From Isoetes taiwanensis (Eukaryota > Streptophyta > Lycopodiopsida > Isoetales > Isoetaceae), in assembly GCA_021234155.1 (NCBI GenBank), contig JAJEKV010000006.1, positions 13,964,902-14,028,901 on the forward strand: a stretch of 64,000 bases of DNA, given 5' to 3'. The notes under the pieces were generated by a model. It ran no database searches and was not told where the DNA came from. It was given only the letters and a program-made list of their open reading frames with translations. Position numbers and translations under genes: made by a program. Of this stretch, positions 1 through 10,366 are shown piece after piece (the first letter of the stretch is position 1; each line of letters opens with the position of its first letter).

Positions 1-297
1 GAAATGATGGCGACTGTTTTCTATTTTTCTAACTTTTTTTTAGGCACAAATTTAGTAGAATTAAGATGTCTTACCAAAAATTAAGACCTTCTACTATAGA
101 ATGTCCATTAATTTGGCGAATTTAGTATAATTAGGATGCGATATTATCAAATTTTAGCGACCATCGAATTTAGATTATAAAATTGGTGAAATATAGCATT
201 TTCACGATATATTACACCTTAAAGTCATCATTGGCTACAATGGCAGGTTGAAGCAGAATGGGCAGAAGCAACTAGTCAAGAAAAAAGAGCAAGAAAA
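1..297. other. AT-rich stretch with no feature seen
   Basis: I see no gene, hairpin or repeat here that I can support. The sequence ends where the long inverted repeat begins. Confidence 0.5.
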
Positions 298-1462
298 GTC
301 GGAATGTGAACGACTCTCTTAGATATATAGAGGAGGATGCAAGCGATAGGGAATAGGAACAAGAACTTAAACATGAACAAGAGGAGGAAGAGGAGAAAAG
401 GTTCTAACCGCTACCAAAATTGTACTTTTTACTCTCACCATCACTTCAAAGGTGGCGAGTATGTAGGCAGTTCACTCCTGGTATTGTTGTGCTTCCTTGT
501 AATAGAGATATGATGATCCAACTGTGGAGATAGGAATGAGAGGATTGGTGTAGTCCATAGGTTCAAGTCTCCATCCCCACCAAATGTATTACTTTACGGT
601 AGCGAGGCATGGCATAGAGACAGAGCTGGAGGCTTCTTCCTCTACCACACTAGTGAGTATCATACATAAGATATCTTTATCAATATGGCTTCCACTCAGA
701 TGTTGGACAGACTAACATCGGCGAGATGCACAGTACCTTAGAGACCTCTTGATTCTACAAATTTTGTAGGTAGAACCGATGTTTTAGAAGGAAGTGATCG
801 TGTTTTTATGATTCTACTTTGAAGAGATAAGTAGCCACTTCACCCACATCATTCACCAAAATACACAACCGTCATCCACTCGCGAACATGGCCACAAGTA
901 TGCAAGCTTCAAGGTGACGGAGGATATCATAAAAAGGTGTTAGGAGCATGCCATGTAGGACAAGGATAATTTACAATTGGTTATCCTGTTTAAATTGATT
1001 AATTTTGTATTTATCAAAACAAGATAATAAAACTTTCTTGGACTTTCAATGTGTGCAGACACATGTTCACTCCAATGAACGCGTCAATTGTTCTTGATCA
1101 TAGATCCTACACACTATGAGGATTACACTGTCGCATTCACCGGATTCCAGTACACTTCTACGGCCAAGCTGGACCCCAGTCTGGTATATATTATGGCCCA
1201 TTGTGACCTCGTAGGATACGCATTCATCATACAATCGTTTTTATGTATATGATGTTAATCCATGTTGAACTCAAACTTTTCTTGCAGGAACCATTGGATG
1301 TTTCTAGTGTGGGTTTCAGATTTGAATTTGAGATCGGCATTGAGGTGGTCAAGTGGCCACTCTGGCTGGTTGTATTTTGATCCTCTTCCTCATGTACTGG
1401 GTGAACAAGAGACGACCCAGATTGGCATTGACCACTGGCGGTTAAGTCTTTTGAACTCCCAT
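298..1462 (+). repeat. Left arm of a ~1.1 kb inverted repeat
   Basis: This arm matches the reverse complement of 10367-11459 almost base for base over its inner end (around 1262-1455) and clearly over its outer end. Both boundaries are sharp: outside 'gtcggaatg' and inside 'gaactcccat' the two arms stop matching. The arm is about 70 bases longer than its partner, so small indels have accumulated. In the plus direction it holds decayed coding sequence; a stretch near 620-660 reads GGFFLYH, resembling the minus-strand decayed gene at 40651-41067. It may be one half of an inverted pair of the same old DNA element. Confidence 0.8.
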
Positions 1463-2196
1463 CAATTTATAATGAAACTGTTACTTGTTGTTGATGTATT
1501 ACTGCAATCATAAAATACTGGACACATGTTTTTTGAGATGGCACAAGCACCTAGAGAATGGCTTGATTGGGTGGGGACGATGACACTTGTACATGCTGCC
1601 AATCCTCTATAATGGGATGGTAGCCCATGTGGAGTCCACATTGTGCGGACAATACGAACATTGCGCTTTCGCAGAGAGGCAATAGTTCTTATCTCACGGG
1701 AATGGTCGACACATGTAGATGTGGGCTGTACTAGGGTGGAGTAGCCTACTACCTTAGCCTTGTTGTACATTAAGGTGTGGTGACGCATAAATGCAGCACG
1801 GCAGTAGGAACTTCTAAGCTTTGCCTAACTACATAACTGTATTTGAATTTTAATGTTAAAAATGTTGATGCCATAAGCATTTACTTGACGTTGTATACAG
1901 TGCGCATACATGGAATTGCTAAATTCATTATTTATTGCATATATTAAAAGCACATACAAATTAATAATGAGCTAGTACAACTCACAAAAAGATTCATTCG
2001 ATCGCCATACTCGTGTTATATAGAGGTGGAGTAGAAATAACCACGCATGCAATTCCGCAGCAGTAGCACATATCCTCTAAAAAATGCCTAGCTGAAATTG
2101 GTAATCCTCGAGTTTCTCTTGGTACACACGCGTTTCAACCTTGAATGGCATGCCCTTCATTTCTTTTCGCATAATCTATGAATTCTAGGCTTGAAA

Positions 2197-2400
2197 TTCA
2201 TTGTGGATCTGGGCCAGGGCCTGTAATTCATGACCCAGAATGCATGGGTTATGGGCATGGAATCCATGGATTATGAATTAGGACCCGAAATCTATGAATG
2301 GTTGTGGGCCTGGAATCCATGGATTATAGATTAGGACCCCGAATCTATGAATTATGGGCTTGGAACCCAAAGGATACGGTCCAAAATCCATGGATTCCAG
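2197..2400. repeat. Degenerate minisatellite, unit about 50-55 bp
   Basis: Successive units start with 'gggc(a/c/t)tggaa(t/c)cca' at about 2252, 2305 and 2358, with a more diverged unit before them. Each unit carries 'tccatggatta' and 'aggaccc' in the same order. Frames that run through it are repeat translations and not genes. Confidence 0.65.
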
Positions 2401-2498
2401 TCTGGGCCAGGATCCGCTTGTCCGGCACAAGTCTCCTACATGAGACATTTGAAGCACCATGTTCTAGGCATTACCTTCAATGCAGTGATTGCACATCC

Positions 2499-2700
2499 CA
2501 TGCTCTTCCCAAACAGAAAGGACGCCAAGAAGATGTATTGTGAATTCGAGTAGTGGATATAACATGCTTAACTAGAGGTACCTTAAATGTATTTAAGTGC
2601 CAGGAATGCCATGCTCTTCCCAAACACAAAAGATGCCAAGAACACGAATGCCATGTACCATGCTTAACTAGAGGTACCTTTCTAAAAATATTTAATGGTG
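2499..2700. repeat. Direct duplication, period about 105 bp
   Basis: The stretch 'atgctcttcccaaaca' followed by 'gccaagaa' and then 'atgcttaactagaggtacct' occurs twice, at roughly 2500-2585 and 2610-2680, with scattered differences. Confidence 0.6.
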
Positions 2701-3239
2701 TCGGGTCTTCAAGCCTCGTCTTTTAAGATCAACCATGGGAGAGCAAACAAAATCAGAGGAAAACCATCACAATGGTATTGGAGGAGGCAGTGTGATAATG
2801 TGATATTTGCATCTGCTACGAGCTCCATAGTTAATCTCGACAAGATGCCAGAAGTAACATAAGTAAAATACATCTTTTGCAGTCTAACTTTAAGTCGATG
2901 AACCTTGAATCAAGCTACATGAACCTTAAATCAAGCTACAGAATAAATGAATGATCTTCCAATTTGTGTTATCCTAACTTCAAGGGGTACGTACGATTTC
3001 TAGATCAAGATATGAAAACACATATTTATAGTGAGACTTCATGCTTGAAATGGGAAAATGCAATTTGCTTTTAGATTACAAGCAAATGAGCTTGAATCTT
3101 TACATGGGCACACATAGGACAAAACTTACAAAACGAGTCTTGCAATATCAGGAGCAATCTACCATCAGCAACAGCATACAAACTAAAGCATCCAACACCA
3201 TATAAAAGAAAATTACAAAATCTTGAAGCTTTCACCAGT

Positions 3240-4025
3240 TTAGGGCTGAAGGAAAGAGGGTGCAAAGAGAACCGTTACTCCTTCAAGGACAAACTTAAGA
3301 TTTGGCATACGAACCTGCAAAAAGTCTGGGACCTCAAAAAGGCGCCAAGAATGCCTAACCAAGTCGTACTCAAGCACCAAAATACGTGATAAACTCTCCA
3401 CAAAGATGACAATAGACTCATCCTTGCCAATGGTAAGCAGATGTTTCCAAGGCCCTTTCAACAATTCAAACAAGTCTGGCTCATCCAAAAAAGCAATACA
3501 TTCATAAGATATGTTACACATGGAACGCAGTAATATAGCATAGCCAATCTCAAGCGTATCCTCAAAACACTCTACTACTATGGCCCTGCCATTGCACAGA
3601 ATGCAGACCCTGTTACGACTATATGGAGCACCTAAATGCATCGAACTCCAGCAGTCCTGATCAAAGCTGTAAGATGCAACCCTACAATATTTATCCACTA
3701 ATACAGCAGACCAGATGTGTCCACTTCGAGGGACTCTTTCCCAATCCAAGGTGGCTGCTTGAATCCAGCAGTTTCGCTTTGAGTCAAAAACCTCTGCCAT
3801 AATTTTATTTCTTAATCCTGGTGGGTCTGCCTCTAGTTCTAAATCTGTTTCAGGTGCATCTAGGTTTGTGGCCAATATCATATAAGCACCTGATTCTTCT
3901 TCTACTGACATAGCTATTGGATCAAAATATTGAGAAGGCGAAGTTATGGCTTTCCATGAGTTGAGGAAAGGGTTTCCAACCTTGAAGATATTTATGCCAT
4001 CATCAATATGATCACAAATGCACAC
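3240..4025 (-). CDS. F-box-associated/kelch-like protein fragment
   Basis: The 261-residue frame ends in a good stop and reads like the C-terminal interaction part of plant F-box proteins. VGNPFLNSWKAI resembles the NP-x-T-x-x-W motif, AEVFDSKRNCW the 'V-F-D-S-x-x-x-W' kelch strand, and LVLEYDLVRHSWRLF a second such strand. The same frame stays open without a start upstream to about 4226, so the true protein began further up or the gene is cut. I see no F-box (LP-x-E-L-x-x-x-I type) in the upstream sequence. Such proteins normally bridge substrates to SCF ubiquitin ligases. It lies inside the inverted repeat among mobile elements, so it may be a captured or retroposed fragment. The family call is from pattern only. 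Confidence 0.5.
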   Translation of the reverse strand: MCICDHIDDGINIFKVGNPFLNSWKAITSPSQYFDPIAMSVEEESGAYMILATNLDAPETDLELEADPPGLRNKIMAEVFDSKRNCWIQAATLDWERVPRSGHIWSAVLVDKYCRVASYSFDQDCWSSMHLGAPYSRNRVCILCNGRAIVVECFEDTLEIGYAILLRSMCNISYECIAFLDEPDLFELLKGPWKHLLTIGKDESIVIFVESLSRILVLEYDLVRHSWRLFEVPDFLQVRMPNLKFVLEGVTVLFAPSFLQP

Positions 4026-4616
4026 TAATCCTCTGTCGGAACAACAAACCCTAAAACTCGGAATATTTAGAGGTCCAATGCTGCCAAAAGAAGACGCCTT
4101 TTCTGGAATTGGAAAATACCGCGAGCAGGATGTGGACTCATTTTTGAGACATAAAATACCTTTTTCTGGATGACAGAGTCGGGAGTGGAGCTCGTGAAAA
4201 TAAGGTGAAAATAGGATTATATTCTTTCATTCTTTGCAAACTAGACATAAGCGGACAAGATCTCGCACCTGCAGAAATGCCAAGATGCGTGTTATAATCT
4301 CCGACGGGACCTCCCACTCTGCCATGGCCGGACTGAATAAGCAAGGCGGGGGCATCACCTTTGAAATGACCTAAAAGCTAATTCGTTGGCAATACTTTAT
4401 TTTTAGGGAAATTTCTAAAATTGCCCCTGTATTTCCTAGAAATTATGAATATACCCTTGTATTTATTTTAATTGTTAAAATGCCCTTACGTCACATACAA
4501 CTAAATACGAACTAAGAACTAAATACGAAGACAGGATTTTCCAGATCGTTCTCTGTCTTCGGATCTGCTGAGAAAGCCAGTAAGCATCTAAACAATCAGA
4601 GAAAGTGCCAGGCTAG

Positions 4617-5714
4617 TTGGTTTTGCTTTTCCATATCCGAACATTTTCTTTCCCAAACCAGGTTTCCTCTGGCGACCGTTTTATGGCCAGAGACGAAACA
4701 AAAACCATGACTACATCCTCATGTGCAGTCCTGGGTTATTTTACTGGTGGCTATTTGGATTTTTCACGGTTCCGTATTTGGTTATCTCGGCTTTTGAGAC
4801 GCCTTCAGCTTCCTCCTTTTCAGTCCATCAAGTTGTTGGCGAAAAACTTTGTTCTTATTATGTTTGAAAGTAGTGATGCAGTGGACTCTTTGGTATCAGG
4901 AGGGATTGATCCACTTGGTGGGGAGTATATGGTGTATCAGTATTACTCTCCTGGTTTTACACCAGATATGGTTCGCGCATTAAAGATGCCTTGCTGGTTC
5001 TCGATACCTAATCTTCCTCCTGATCTAATGGCCCATCAATTTCTAGTTGCAATTGCAACTGGTCTTGGGGTTCATATCTCACATTCCATCATGAACGGTC
5101 CGAGGATTTGTGTCTCAATGCCAGTGGACTCGGCTTTACCAGATTGTATAGTGGTGAAAAGTGGGCCTTGGTATAAGAAGTTGGATCTTAAGCTTCTGAA
5201 TGGTCCAGAATTAGCCCGTCTGTTTCCTGACAAGGAGGCTTTTGCTAGCTTTCATCGAGGCACTCGTGCGTCTCAGGCATCTGTTCAACCTTCTTCTCAG
5301 GCTCAAGCTCTCGTTGTTACTTCTTCATCTATTCATGATCAACCTTTACCAGTTGTGTTACACTCCTCATCCATGGAAGATGCTCTAATTCCAGTTCCGA
5401 CAGTGTCGTCTTTAGCGCCATCATCTGTACCTGTAGTTCATTCATCTCTCCATGTTGATGCTTCGTCCTCTCATGTTTCTGAGGTTGTTATGGCTGATGG
5501 TCCTAATCTTCTATGCGCAAAAGAGTCATGGCAGCAGGTCAATTGGAAGAAGGCGGCGAGGAAAAAGTCTGTTATGTCATCTCACGAGGCTACCCCGCCT
5601 CGTTCTATTCAGTGGCATGATAATTTGATGTCTATTGATGATCATCTCGATGTGGTAGACCATGTTGATTGTGATGAGGCCATTAAACGCCTCAAGGTGG
5701 CACAAGGAGTTTGA
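4617..5714 (+). CDS. DUF4283-type LINE ORF1-like protein
   Basis: This is an open frame of 365 codons. Residues ~60-160 have the plant LINE ORF1/DUF4283 pattern: a strand-helix stretch (NFVLIMFESSDAVDSLV), then a proline/tryptophan linker (MPCWFSIPNLPPDLM) where LINE ORF1 has 'V-x-G-L-P-x-x-W', then FLVAIATGLGVHI. The C-terminal third is rich in Ser, Val and Pro and lacks a CCHC knuckle. The first ~34 codons lie outside the inserted DNA. Candidate starts are at 4617, 4683 and 4707; the last two are in frame in the flank and in the target duplication, so any protein made here would have a host-derived N-terminus. ORF1 proteins bind the LINE RNA. Coding use looks intact; expression is unknown. 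Confidence 0.6.
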   Translation: MVLLFHIRTFSFPNQVSSGDRFMARDETKTMTTSSCAVLGYFTGGYLDFSRFRIWLSRLLRRLQLPPFQSIKLLAKNFVLIMFESSDAVDSLVSGGIDPLGGEYMVYQYYSPGFTPDMVRALKMPCWFSIPNLPPDLMAHQFLVAIATGLGVHISHSIMNGPRICVSMPVDSALPDCIVVKSGPWYKKLDLKLLNGPELARLFPDKEAFASFHRGTRASQASVQPSSQAQALVVTSSSIHDQPLPVVLHSSSMEDALIPVPTVSSLAPSSVPVVHSSLHVDASSSHVSEVVMADGPNLLCAKESWQQVNWKKAARKKSVMSSHEATPPRSIQWHDNLMSIDDHLDVVDHVDCDEAIKRLKVAQGV

Positions 5715-5853
5715 GTATATACTGTGTATGGGTGGTTTTGCTTAGTGGACTATTTCGTCCTCTAGGTTTTGAGTCCCATGTCACAGGTCCCTTGTATGTA
5801 TCTTGATTTTTCTTGATAATAGATTGTCGTCCTTCAAAAAAAAAAAAAAAAAA
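4718..5853 (+). mobile_element. Retroposed ORF1-only (DUF4283-like) element with poly(A) and TSD
   Basis: The element ends in an 18-base poly(A) run (5836-5853). It is flanked by a direct repeat: 'ccatgactacatc' at 4705-4717 is repeated at 5854-5866, and the repeat may be longer because the adjoining A run blurs its start. This marks target-primed reverse transcription. Inside is one gene, described separately, followed by about 120 bases of 3' UTR. Endonuclease, reverse transcriptase and RNase H regions are absent. A 5'-truncated LINE would keep those and lose ORF1, so this is more likely a retrocopy of an ORF1-only transcript mobilised in trans. Confidence 0.8.
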
Positions 5854-5866
5854 CCATGACTACATC

Positions 5867-6862
5867 ATACATGACCTGGCTAGTTTGGCACAGGTTCTTG
5901 CATGACCCAATTGCTCAGATTCATATATCCATTCGGCCAACTACAATCTGGCTGAAAGACAATTCGAATTCGTTTTTCCTAAATGTTTCAGGGAAGACAT
6001 GACAAGCACAAACCAATATAAATGCAGCATAAGCTAGAAAATTCGAGTATTCAATTATCATTGCTGCATTCTGTGAAAATTTGGAAAAAAGGATCCATCT
6101 ACATGGGGCAATTTGCTTGTTTACGCAGGGTTTAATACTGTCAGCACAGTAAAGTGGAAAGGGGCAACAGCAAACTGGAACTGCATTATAAGGATTTAGC
6201 ATCAGTGGTGGTTGGCGCCAACATCTTAAACTTGCTTAATTCTTCAATTTCAGGCACCAATGACATCTTGTTGAGTAGATCAAGAGTGTACCACTTTCCA
6301 AGCATAATCCATGGAAAAGGTTGCCCATATCATATTAACAAAATCAACCATCCACCCAAGGAATGCCTATATGCCCACGTAATTCACAGACAATGTATGC
6401 CTACTACAGCCTATCTGCAGTGCCTTCACGAGCTGCTTTAGCATGCCCTTGAGAACCTGCATTTAACAAATCTTACGATGCCTTTAGCTCAAACCTGCAG
6501 CAAAGTATAATCTCCTCCAATTTCTATTTGTTCTAAAATGATACAACATACTCTGCCATCACTGTACTATAGAATTCCAGCCTGTACTTATTTGTTGTAA
6601 CTGACAGTGGATATTAACATCTCTTAATTTGACATTGAAACAAGCCACAATGAGCACAATCTATTCTGGATCTACAGTTCACACATGACGTTCATATAGG
6701 AATCTTGGTTGACTAGTTGATGAAGACATGTTAATTCAGAAAACAATATAAATGAATTCAGACATGTTGATGACTAGAATTCAGAGTACATGTTAATGAA
6801 GAAATGAATATAAATTAAAGAATGCATGTCAATCTGCAATTGCATTCTTGCAACTCTTCCGG
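5867..6862. other. Intergenic, no feature seen
   Basis: The sequence before 4705 continues here once the retroposon is taken out. Only short frames occur, none with recognisable domains. It ends at the 3' side of the Mutator-like transposase. Confidence 0.5.
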
Positions 6863-8345
6863 TTATGGCGTCACCATATTGCCCACACCTTGAGCATCTG
6901 TAAGGATTTCTTTGAAGCGATCCTCTGTACGGATCCATCTCTTTTTTGGACGTCCTGGCGGCTTACGTGTAGCAGGAGGTTTCAGATTTGTCTCTTCTTC
7001 CTCTACGACATCTTCAAATGGAAATATTGCGCCTACATATGCATCACACCATGCCTTTATTGAATATGCTGGATGAGCATATTCTTGTGGTCTTCTTTTC
7101 AACCAGAGGATTGCTCCTACTGCATGAGCACAAGGAATTCCTCTATGCTGCCAAGCACAAGAACTGCATGTATAATGTTCAAGATCCACAATCCGCCTAT
7201 GCTCCAGTGTGATAACTTCAAATACAATGCCATTTGAAGGTAAAATTCTGTACTGCCTAGCCCGAGTAAGTGATTCTGTGATGCGCTTTTCCTCCTCAGG
7301 CACTAATGTGTAAGCTGCACTTTGCCCTGCAGATACCAATGCTCGTCTAGCTTCATTACCTCGTTTATGAAACCTCTCCATCAATGATTGTCTAATATCC
7401 GTAAGCATGGCAATAATTGGTTTCTCCCTGATCTCAAGCAATAAAGAATTCAAAGACTCTGATAAATTTGAAGTAAGGTGACCAAAGCGTTGTCCCTGGA
7501 AATAAGTTGTAGCCCAGCACTCAGGTGGCGCAGTTTCTAACAATCAATCTGTTGCGACAGTATTCACTTTTCTCATATTAGCAACTTGTTCATCGTATTC
7601 AACGATTGTGTTTGCTCGTGCCGCTTCCCAAAAGAAATGCAGAAACTCAACATTATTGCATTTCTTCTTGAGGTTTGCCTCAAGATGTCTCATGCAATAT
7701 GCATTTGGGCAGCCAGGGAAAATAGCATACAAAGCCTCCTGCAAACCCTTGTCTCTGTCTGATACAAATGTAAGCCCTGCATCTACATGTAAACTACTGC
7801 GTAGATGCTGTAAAAACCAAATCCAATTCTTTGCATTTTCGTTATCAATTATTCCAAATGCCACAGGATAAAGTCCTCCTGTGGCATCTAAACCTATAGC
7901 ACAAATCAAATGGCCAAGATATTTACCTGTTAAAAAGGTGCCATCCAATCCCAAGAAAGGCCTGCAACTCGTAAAACCAGTAAGACAAGCTCCAAAAGCA
8001 AAGAATGCCCTGTAAAAACGTCCTCCACTTTCTTCAATGGCAACATAGCTTCCTGGATTGCTCTCTAAGAGTTTCTGGCAAAATGCATGTAACTTTCTGT
8101 ACCCTCTTTGATAATCTCCATTAATAATAGCTATGGCTATCTCTTTTGCATTATAAGCAACTGTGTATGTGACTGTAACACCTGCTTCTCTACGAAAATC
8201 ATCAATCAACTCAGCAGGTTTATAATGTGGATGCTCCCTGAATTTATCCTGATATTTCATGGCTAACCATCTTGCTGAGGCTTCCTTGTTATTCAATTGT
8301 TGAACACCACTACATGTGTGTTCTCCTACTGCTCGAACTACACAT
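6863..8345 (-). pseudogene. Mutator-like (MULE) transposase, nearly open
   Basis: Read on the minus strand, the order is: a zinc-binding MULE segment (PRCVVRAVGEHTC) at 8345-8300; a helical segment (ASARWLAMKYQDKFREHP); the DDE core with LGLDGTFLTGKYLGHLI (first Asp), FVSDRDKGLQEAL (second Asp) and YCMRHLEANLKKK; and a SWIM zinc finger, CSSCAWQHRGIPCAHAV. One in-frame TGA at about 7548-7550 separates the two long frames. The front (MuDR N-terminal part) is missing above 8345. A CSRCGQYG zinc-knuckle start appears in another frame at about 6880, just after a possible splice acceptor, so a last exon may have existed; the knuckle's His is Asp here. The protein would cut and rejoin element ends. 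Terminal inverted repeats were not located. Confidence 0.85.
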
Positions 8346-8364
8346 CTTGGCCCTCCAGCAATGA

Positions 8365-10366
8365 CGGAGCTGAATAAATGCGTATCTCAATTTATCGGAT
8401 TTTATGACTATAAATTCAGTATGGGATGCAATGGCTTGCGATCGAACTGCAGATTTAAGGTATGACAGAGAATTAAATTGCAAATTTTTTTCTATGGTTA
8501 AAATTCAAGTTGCTCTATTTAACGTGCCAAGGCACCCATTTACTTAAAACATACACTTATTTCAGAGTTTTCTAATTATTGGTCTCACACGTTGCGCCTC
8601 GCTCAAAAACTAGAGTTTAGTTTTTAGACCAGGCGCGACGTGTGAGATCTTGCACATTTTTGAGTAATTTAAGTGATTTAAACATACTATTCCAACTAAT
8701 TCTTACCTTGGAACTCGCTTTACCATATTACTTTTGTGAAATTTATCAAGTTTTAAGGTATTCTTGGCTCAATGTCTCACAGGTAGCGCCCTGCTCAAAA
8801 ACTAAAGTTTAGTTCTTTGACCAGGCGCGACGTGTGAGACCACCTTGCCTGAGAAGGTTTTGGCTCATTCTTTTTAGTCTTATTATGTTCCAATTCACTT
8901 AACTGTTACTAGCTTAGCATAAACTACAAAAATGAGAAAAAAAATTCCCACTTTTCGAGGTTTGAGGATCCTATCAAGTTAGTACTACTGGGAGCATGGT
9001 CAGTGCTTTGCTCTTGGTCTCCAAGAACATTGCTCTGATACCACTGTGACGTCCCCTACTCATATACGATGCCCGCACCGTATATAAACAGGAGTTCATC
9101 CCCCATACCAGCTCCATACTGATACAGGGCCCTCCACATATCACTATGACCCTCCTGGGTCCCCAGTGGGAAGAATGAAGGGGTCATTTTACCCCGTCTC
9201 CCTCAGGGCCTACCTAGCTGCGGAAGCGTAAACATGCATGTCAGTATACAATAACACACATATCCACCTCGAAGGGTGGTACATCAACATCTGCATAGAC
9301 AAAGATCAGCACAATACATATGGGAAATCCTACCCAAGGCTCAGACTCAAAGGGATGACTGCAGTGTTCATGCAGACAGAATTCATGGCAATGGATTTGG
9401 CTGGCATAAGAACATGGCTTAGGGTTGTCCACTCCATCCGCCCCTCCTGTGCACACTTTGCAAGGTAGGCTGAAAAGTGTTGGAACCTGACTGTAGCCCG
9501 CCGGGTGCATAGCCAAAGGGGCTATTCCTGGGTTGCATCTCCCCAGTCCCGATGGGACAGGTAGGGATCACTCCCTCCAGAGATCTACATGCTGACCCAA
9601 GGTGACTAGAGGGCCACTGCCCTTATTCGACTTGAACCCACTGGAAGGTGAACCCCACCCCACGGGTGTCGAGCCCATGCCTTACCCGCACTCAGTGGTA
9701 AGCCATTAGACCTAGTCACAATGATCCCCGGTAGGCCTTACACACCAGAGGGATCGTTCAAGGGTCAGAACACGAACCTCTTTATCAGCCAGTCTGGCCC
9801 CTTCACCCACAACTAGGTGTGGCTCCTAGTAATGCACTAAGAGGGACTAGCTAGGAGCATCATCTACTAAGCTTTAAGTCTCTACCCCCCTTCCCAATAC
9901 AATGAGTCCACATAATGCATCCGTCCATCATATCAACATAAGTAATAAGAAGTAATCTATCTCATAGAGTTAGGTTCTTTAGTTAGAGTCAATCTCAGGA
10001 TCAGCTTGGCTACTAAGGGTGATTTAATAGGCTAAACCTACTGGTTCGAAGGCTGGAATAAGGTTTAGACTATTCAATTGACCAAATACCTGATCCCTGG
10101 TTCACTCCTCTCAATCCAAAGGCGTCCATGTCTCTGTTCTGCTTTGGGATGCGGTCGGAAGAGTGATCTGACAAGCTGGGGCGCACGGGCGGATCGTTTG
10201 AGTTGGAATTGACTCCTTAGGCGCGCGAATTGGAACACGGAAGGTCTACTTTTAATGGGTTAAAGGTCTTAAGTGCGCACATTGTTAAGTGTGCGCACCC
10301 TTGCAAGTTGCCCCCTAGGGCGCCCTTGCTTGGGTGTACGTCGGCGCACACGTCGATTGGAGCGGA
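8365..10366 (-). mobile_element. LTR-retrotransposon fossil: one LTR plus leader
   Basis: On the minus strand an LTR ends 'gacgtcaca' at 9045. It is followed one base later by a primer-binding site complementary to initiator tRNA-Met (tggtatcagagc, 9032-9043). The LTR runs from 9045 up to somewhere between about 10230 and 10366, where the inverted repeat starts; its outer end is not resolved. The leader below 9032 holds two strong hairpins, listed separately. No gag or pol region follows, so it is a broken remnant. The LTR length (1.2-1.3 kb) suits a Ty3 or Copia relative, but the superfamily cannot be told. Confidence 0.7.
8584..8840. repeat. Two related long hairpins in the LTR-element leader
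   Basis: Hairpin one (8584-8646) and hairpin two (8775-8840) each have arms of about 28-30 bases: 'ctcacacgt(t)gcgcc' pairs with 'ggcgcgacgtgtgag', followed inward by 'gctcaaaaacta' against 'tagtttttagac'. The two copies are about 190 bases apart and share both sequence and fold. Confidence 0.75.

Larger units (their letters stand above)
1463..3070. other. Non-coding stretch with local tandem repeats
   Basis: No convincing gene is seen. The stretch holds the small tandem repeats listed separately at 2197-2400 and 2499-2700, and a short direct repeat of 'catgaaccttaaatcaagc' type near 2893-2940. Confidence 0.5.

Noticed and set aside
557-585. 'ggttcaagtctccatcccca' as a tRNA B box
   Set aside because: It lies in the decayed inverted repeat, occurs in both arms, and no A box or stems fit.
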